A stretch of 64,000 nt of DNA from Listeria aquatica FSL S10-1188 (GTDB taxonomy: Bacteria > Bacillota > Bacilli > Lactobacillales > Listeriaceae): NCBI RefSeq assembly GCF_000525795.1, contig NZ_AOCG01000013.1, forward strand, positions 62,001 through 126,000, given 5' to 3'. Below the pieces are notes generated by a model, which worked only from the letters and a program-made list of their open reading frames with translations, made no database searches and was not told where the DNA came from. The first letter of the stretch is position 1; each line of letters opens with the position of its first letter. Shown here in pieces: positions 61,368 through 64,000 of this stretch. The translations under genes were made by a program, and so were the position numbers.

Positions 61368-62642
61368 GTGAAGATTGAAGTTTTAGGATTAGGTTATATC
61401 GGCTTGCCGACAGCTGTTATGTTTGCCAATCACAATCAGGATGTTTTAGGTATTGATGTTAATCCAAAAGTGGTTGAGTCACTAAAGAATGGACAAGTTC
61501 ACATTGAGGAGCCAGGTTTGCAAGAAGCTTTAACTAGTGCAATAGAAAAAGAAAGATTTCGCGTAGGATTGACCCCTGAGCCAGCAGATGTGTTTATCAT
61601 TTCCGTTCCAACACCTAACCATGATGATCTAATGAAATCTTGTAATTTAGATTATGTTTTATCTGCTGTTGAAATGATCATTCCATGTTTAGAGCAGGAC
61701 AACACAGTGATTGTTGAATCGACAATTGCCCCTCGTTCCATGGAAGATTTTGTAAAGCCTTTAGTTGAAAAAGCGGGCTTTGTCGTCGGAAAAGATATAT
61801 TCCTCGTACATTGTCCAGAGCGGGTGCTGCCTGGGGAGGTGCTTCAGGAGCTGATTTATAACAATCGAATTATTGGTGGGGTTACACCTGCTTGTACTTC
61901 GGCAGGAAAAAGAGTTTATGGTGTATTCGTAAAAGGTGAATTACTAGAAACATCAGCCTCTGTTGCTGAGATGTCCAAACTGATGGAAAATACGTATCGC
62001 GATGTTAATATTGCGCTAGCCAATGAGCTCGTTAAGATTTGTGATCATATCGGTGTCAATGCTCTTGAAGTCATTGAGATGGCAAACAAGCATCCACGAG
62101 TTAATCTACACTCGCCGGGACCTGGAGTTGGAGGACATTGTTTAGCAGTGGATCCATATTTTATTGCAGCAAAAGCTCCAGAAGAGTCGCCGCTTATTCA
62201 AACCGCAAGAGGAATTAATACATCGATGCCAGATTTTGTTATTGAGAAGGCAGAACATATTCTGGCTGGCAAAATGAGAGCGAAAATTACAGTTATGGGT
62301 CTTACTTACAAAGGAAATATTGATGATATCCGTGAGAGTCCGGCTATTGAAATTTATCAAAAATTGTTATTAAACCCTAATTATGATGTTGTTGCATATG
62401 ACCCGCATGTTCAAGCGGATTTTATTGAACCAGATTTAAATCAAGCTCTATATCAAGCAGATTTGGTCTTAGTATTAACGGATCATAGTGAATTTAAACA
62501 GTTATCGTCAAATGATTTTTCAACGACTAATCAAGCTATTGTAGTTGATACGAAGAATGTTTTAGAGCTTTATCGAGAAGATAATCATTACTTTAATTTG
62601 GGAAATATCCATAAGGCAGAATATCGTTTGTTAGAATCTTAA
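61368..62642 (+). CDS. wecC: UDP-N-acetyl-D-mannosamine dehydrogenase
   Basis: 424-residue NAD-dependent sugar dehydrogenase making UDP-ManNAcA. Motifs: VLGLGYIGLPTAVMFANHN, ESTIAPRSMEDFVKPL, the catalytic-cysteine region GVGGHCLAVDPYF, and GLTYKGNIDDIRESPA. The ESTIAPRS and GHCLAVDPYF patterns favour ManNAc over glucose dehydrogenase. GTG start with GGGGGAG upstream. It begins a polysaccharide cluster that continues past the window. Confidence 0.88.
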   Translation: MKIEVLGLGYIGLPTAVMFANHNQDVLGIDVNPKVVESLKNGQVHIEEPGLQEALTSAIEKERFRVGLTPEPADVFIISVPTPNHDDLMKSCNLDYVLSAVEMIIPCLEQDNTVIVESTIAPRSMEDFVKPLVEKAGFVVGKDIFLVHCPERVLPGEVLQELIYNNRIIGGVTPACTSAGKRVYGVFVKGELLETSASVAEMSKLMENTYRDVNIALANELVKICDHIGVNALEVIEMANKHPRVNLHSPGPGVGGHCLAVDPYFIAAKAPEESPLIQTARGINTSMPDFVIEKAEHILAGKMRAKITVMGLTYKGNIDDIRESPAIEIYQKLLLNPNYDVVAYDPHVQADFIEPDLNQALYQADLVLVLTDHSEFKQLSSNDFSTTNQAIVVDTKNVLELYREDNHYFNLGNIHKAEYRLLES

Positions 62643-62667
62643 AATAAAAAATTAGGGAGTTATAGAA

Positions 62668-62733
62668 ATGCAACAAGAAATTACTAAAATAACTATTTTT
62701 CTTCCTACAAAAACGGAAGTGCGGCTAATTTGA
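62668..62733 (+). CDS. Possible short leader peptide before the glycosyltransferase
   Basis: ATG at 62668 with a good AGGGAG site opens 21 codons (MQQEITKITIFLPTKTEVRL) and its stop overlaps the TTG start of the next gene (TTGA). The next gene has only a weak ribosome site, so coupled translation from this peptide is possible. It could equally be the damaged N-terminus of that gene. Confidence 0.35.
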   Translation: MQQEITKITIFLPTKTEVRLI

Positions 62734-63927
62734 AAAAAAGAATATTAATCATTACACAGAATTTCCCACCCGAAATTGGAAGTGCGGCCAATCGGATGAA
62801 GGGAATTTGCCAAGCTTTAAATGAAGTTGCTGATGTAACCGTTTGGACAACAGAGCCGCATTATCCACAAAAAGACCTTTATAGACAGGCAGATTTTTGG
62901 GAAGAGCTCCCTCAAGATATAAAAATCAGACGTATCAAAACGACAAGCGCCAACTTTGAACAAAATTTTCTTCGTCGCTTTTTGTTGTATTTAGAGGTTC
63001 TTTTTTTGTTTTTTTTAAATTGATTATTAGAGAAACAGAAACTTACGATATCGTTTTTGTAACTTCTCCGCCACTTTCTATACCTTTTATTGGTCTATTG
63101 GCTAAGCGCAAGTTTAAGGCGAATTTTGTTGTGGATATTCGTGATTTATGGCCGGAAACGTTACGAGCAGTAAAAGGGATATTTCCAAAGCTTCTTCGTT
63201 ATCTATCTTACCCTATAGAAAAGCATATTTATCATCGGGCAGATAAGTTAATTATTAATAGCGAAGGTTTTACCGAATATATTCAAAAAAATTGTTGGCG
63301 ATAAGCGGAAAATTTATTTTTTACCAAATGGTCTTACAGATTTCGAACTTAGGCCAGCACCTGCTTCAAAAAAAAGAAGAAAAAATTACAATTGTTTATA
63401 CGGGAAATATGGGAATAGCACAAGATATAGACAGTCTATTTCACCTTGCGAAAAGCTTTCAAATGAATAAAAAAGTAAGGTTTTTACTAATTGGTTATGG
63501 AAGAAACTATATGGAAATCCAACAAAAAATTAAGGAAAAAGGCTTCGAAAATATTATTATTAAACCGCCGGAATCACGAAAAAGGGTATGGAAAAGGTTA
63601 CAAGAAGCCGATATTGCTTATATTGGGTTGAAAGAACATCCGGTGTTTGAAACGGTCATACCAGGAAAAGTGATTGACTATATGGGAGCTTCTTTGCCTA
63701 TTATCGGTGTTGCTTCTGGTTATTCAAAACGGATTATTGAAGAAGCACATTCTGGAGTTGTTTTTCATAAAGAGGACCAGCACGAAATAACAGAAAAACT
63801 TGCTGGGCTGATTGAAAGTCAGGAGTTGCGAAAATTTTATGGGAAAAATGGAAATGAGTATGCTCATCAAAATTTTAATTGGCAGACAAATAAAGGATTG
63901 TTGTACAAATTTATTTTTGAGGATTAG
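62730..63927 (+). CDS. Glycosyltransferase family 4 (four frame breaks)
   Basis: WbuB/WcaI-like GT4 transferase: LIITQNFPPEIGSAANRMKG, VFVTSPPLSIPFIGLLAKRK, VVDIRDLWPETLRAVKGIF, VYTGNMGIAQDIDSLFHLAK and VFETVIPGKVIDYMGASLPI. As sequenced it is in three pieces. Removing one base from T7 (63001-63007), T8 (63009-63016), A7 (63285-63291) and A8 (63368-63375) restores one ~397-residue frame: EVLFCFFKLIIRETETYDIV, EYIQKIVGDKRKIYFLPNGL and PASKKEEKITIVYTGNMG. It probably adds an amino sugar in surface polysaccharide synthesis. Confidence 0.83.
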
Positions 63928-63929
63928 TG

Positions 63930-64000
63930 ATGAAAAAAAAGGTCACAATGTTTGTTTGGAATGAATTTACAAATGATGCGAGAGTACTTCGGGAATGTAC
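63930..64000 (+). CDS. Start of a second glycosyltransferase, cut by window edge
   Basis: The first 23 codons, MKKKVTMFVWNEFTNDARVL and then REC, match the N-terminus of GT4-type transferases (FTNDARVLRE). It follows the previous gene by 2 bp, in the same polysaccharide cluster. Confidence 0.65.
   Translation, partial: MKKKVTMFVWNEFTNDARVLREC

Overview
The window spans the chromosomal replication origin of a low-GC Gram-positive bacterium, most likely a Listeria-type species (family Listeriaceae). The evidence is the block yaaA-recF-gyrB-gyrA beside a mevalonate kinase cluster (mvaK1-mvaD-mvaK2) and a qoxABCD quinol oxidase, and on the other arm rpmH-rnpA-yidC-jag, serC-serA-DUF1015, mnmE-mnmG-rsmG-noc, parA-parB-DUF951 and a Listeria-like catalase. 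The species cannot be fixed by reading alone, and several neighbours (a TctA-type permease beside gyrA, a broken pdp) look unlike a typical L. monocytogenes layout.

The origin lies at about 23.0-24.9 kb. dnaA and dnaN are transcribed leftward, with DnaA boxes on both sides of dnaA and an unwinding element between dnaA and dnaN. Nearly all genes on the left arm (0-24.5 kb) are on the minus strand and most on the right arm are on the plus strand, so transcription follows replication. Five parS sites lie on the right arm and three Noc-type sites are scattered over both arms.

Left arm, from the edge: a beta-glucoside PTS permease with a LicT-type antiterminator leader; bglA; a Nudix gene that has replaced most of pdp; the deoC-deoB-deoR operon; qoxABCD; the mevalonate kinases; a Fur-box-preceded TctA-type permease pair; gyrA, gyrB, recF, yaaA, dnaN, dnaA.

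Right arm: rpmH, rnpA, yidC, jag; a metallophosphatase; an N-acetylmuramic acid salvage locus (murR-like regulator, mupG, murQ, murP) whose promoters share one operator motif; a padR/DUF1048 operon; a ClC-type channel; tRNA-Val; glycerate kinase; a membrane protein and a thioredoxin; a nitroreductase; an SOS-type small protein; marR plus an MFS pump; serC-serA-DUF1015; mnmE-mnmG-rsmG; noc; a possible fused HigB/HigA-like protein; parA-parB; catalase; a large secreted repeat protein; and the start of a polysaccharide cluster (UDP-ManNAc dehydrogenase, two glycosyltransferases).

About 30 reading-frame breaks occur, including in essential genes (dnaA, gyrB, rpmH, parA). All but one are one extra base in a run of a single nucleotide, usually 6-9 A or T. 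The genes read through perfectly once one base is removed, so I annotate them as whole genes and treat the breaks as probable sequencing errors.
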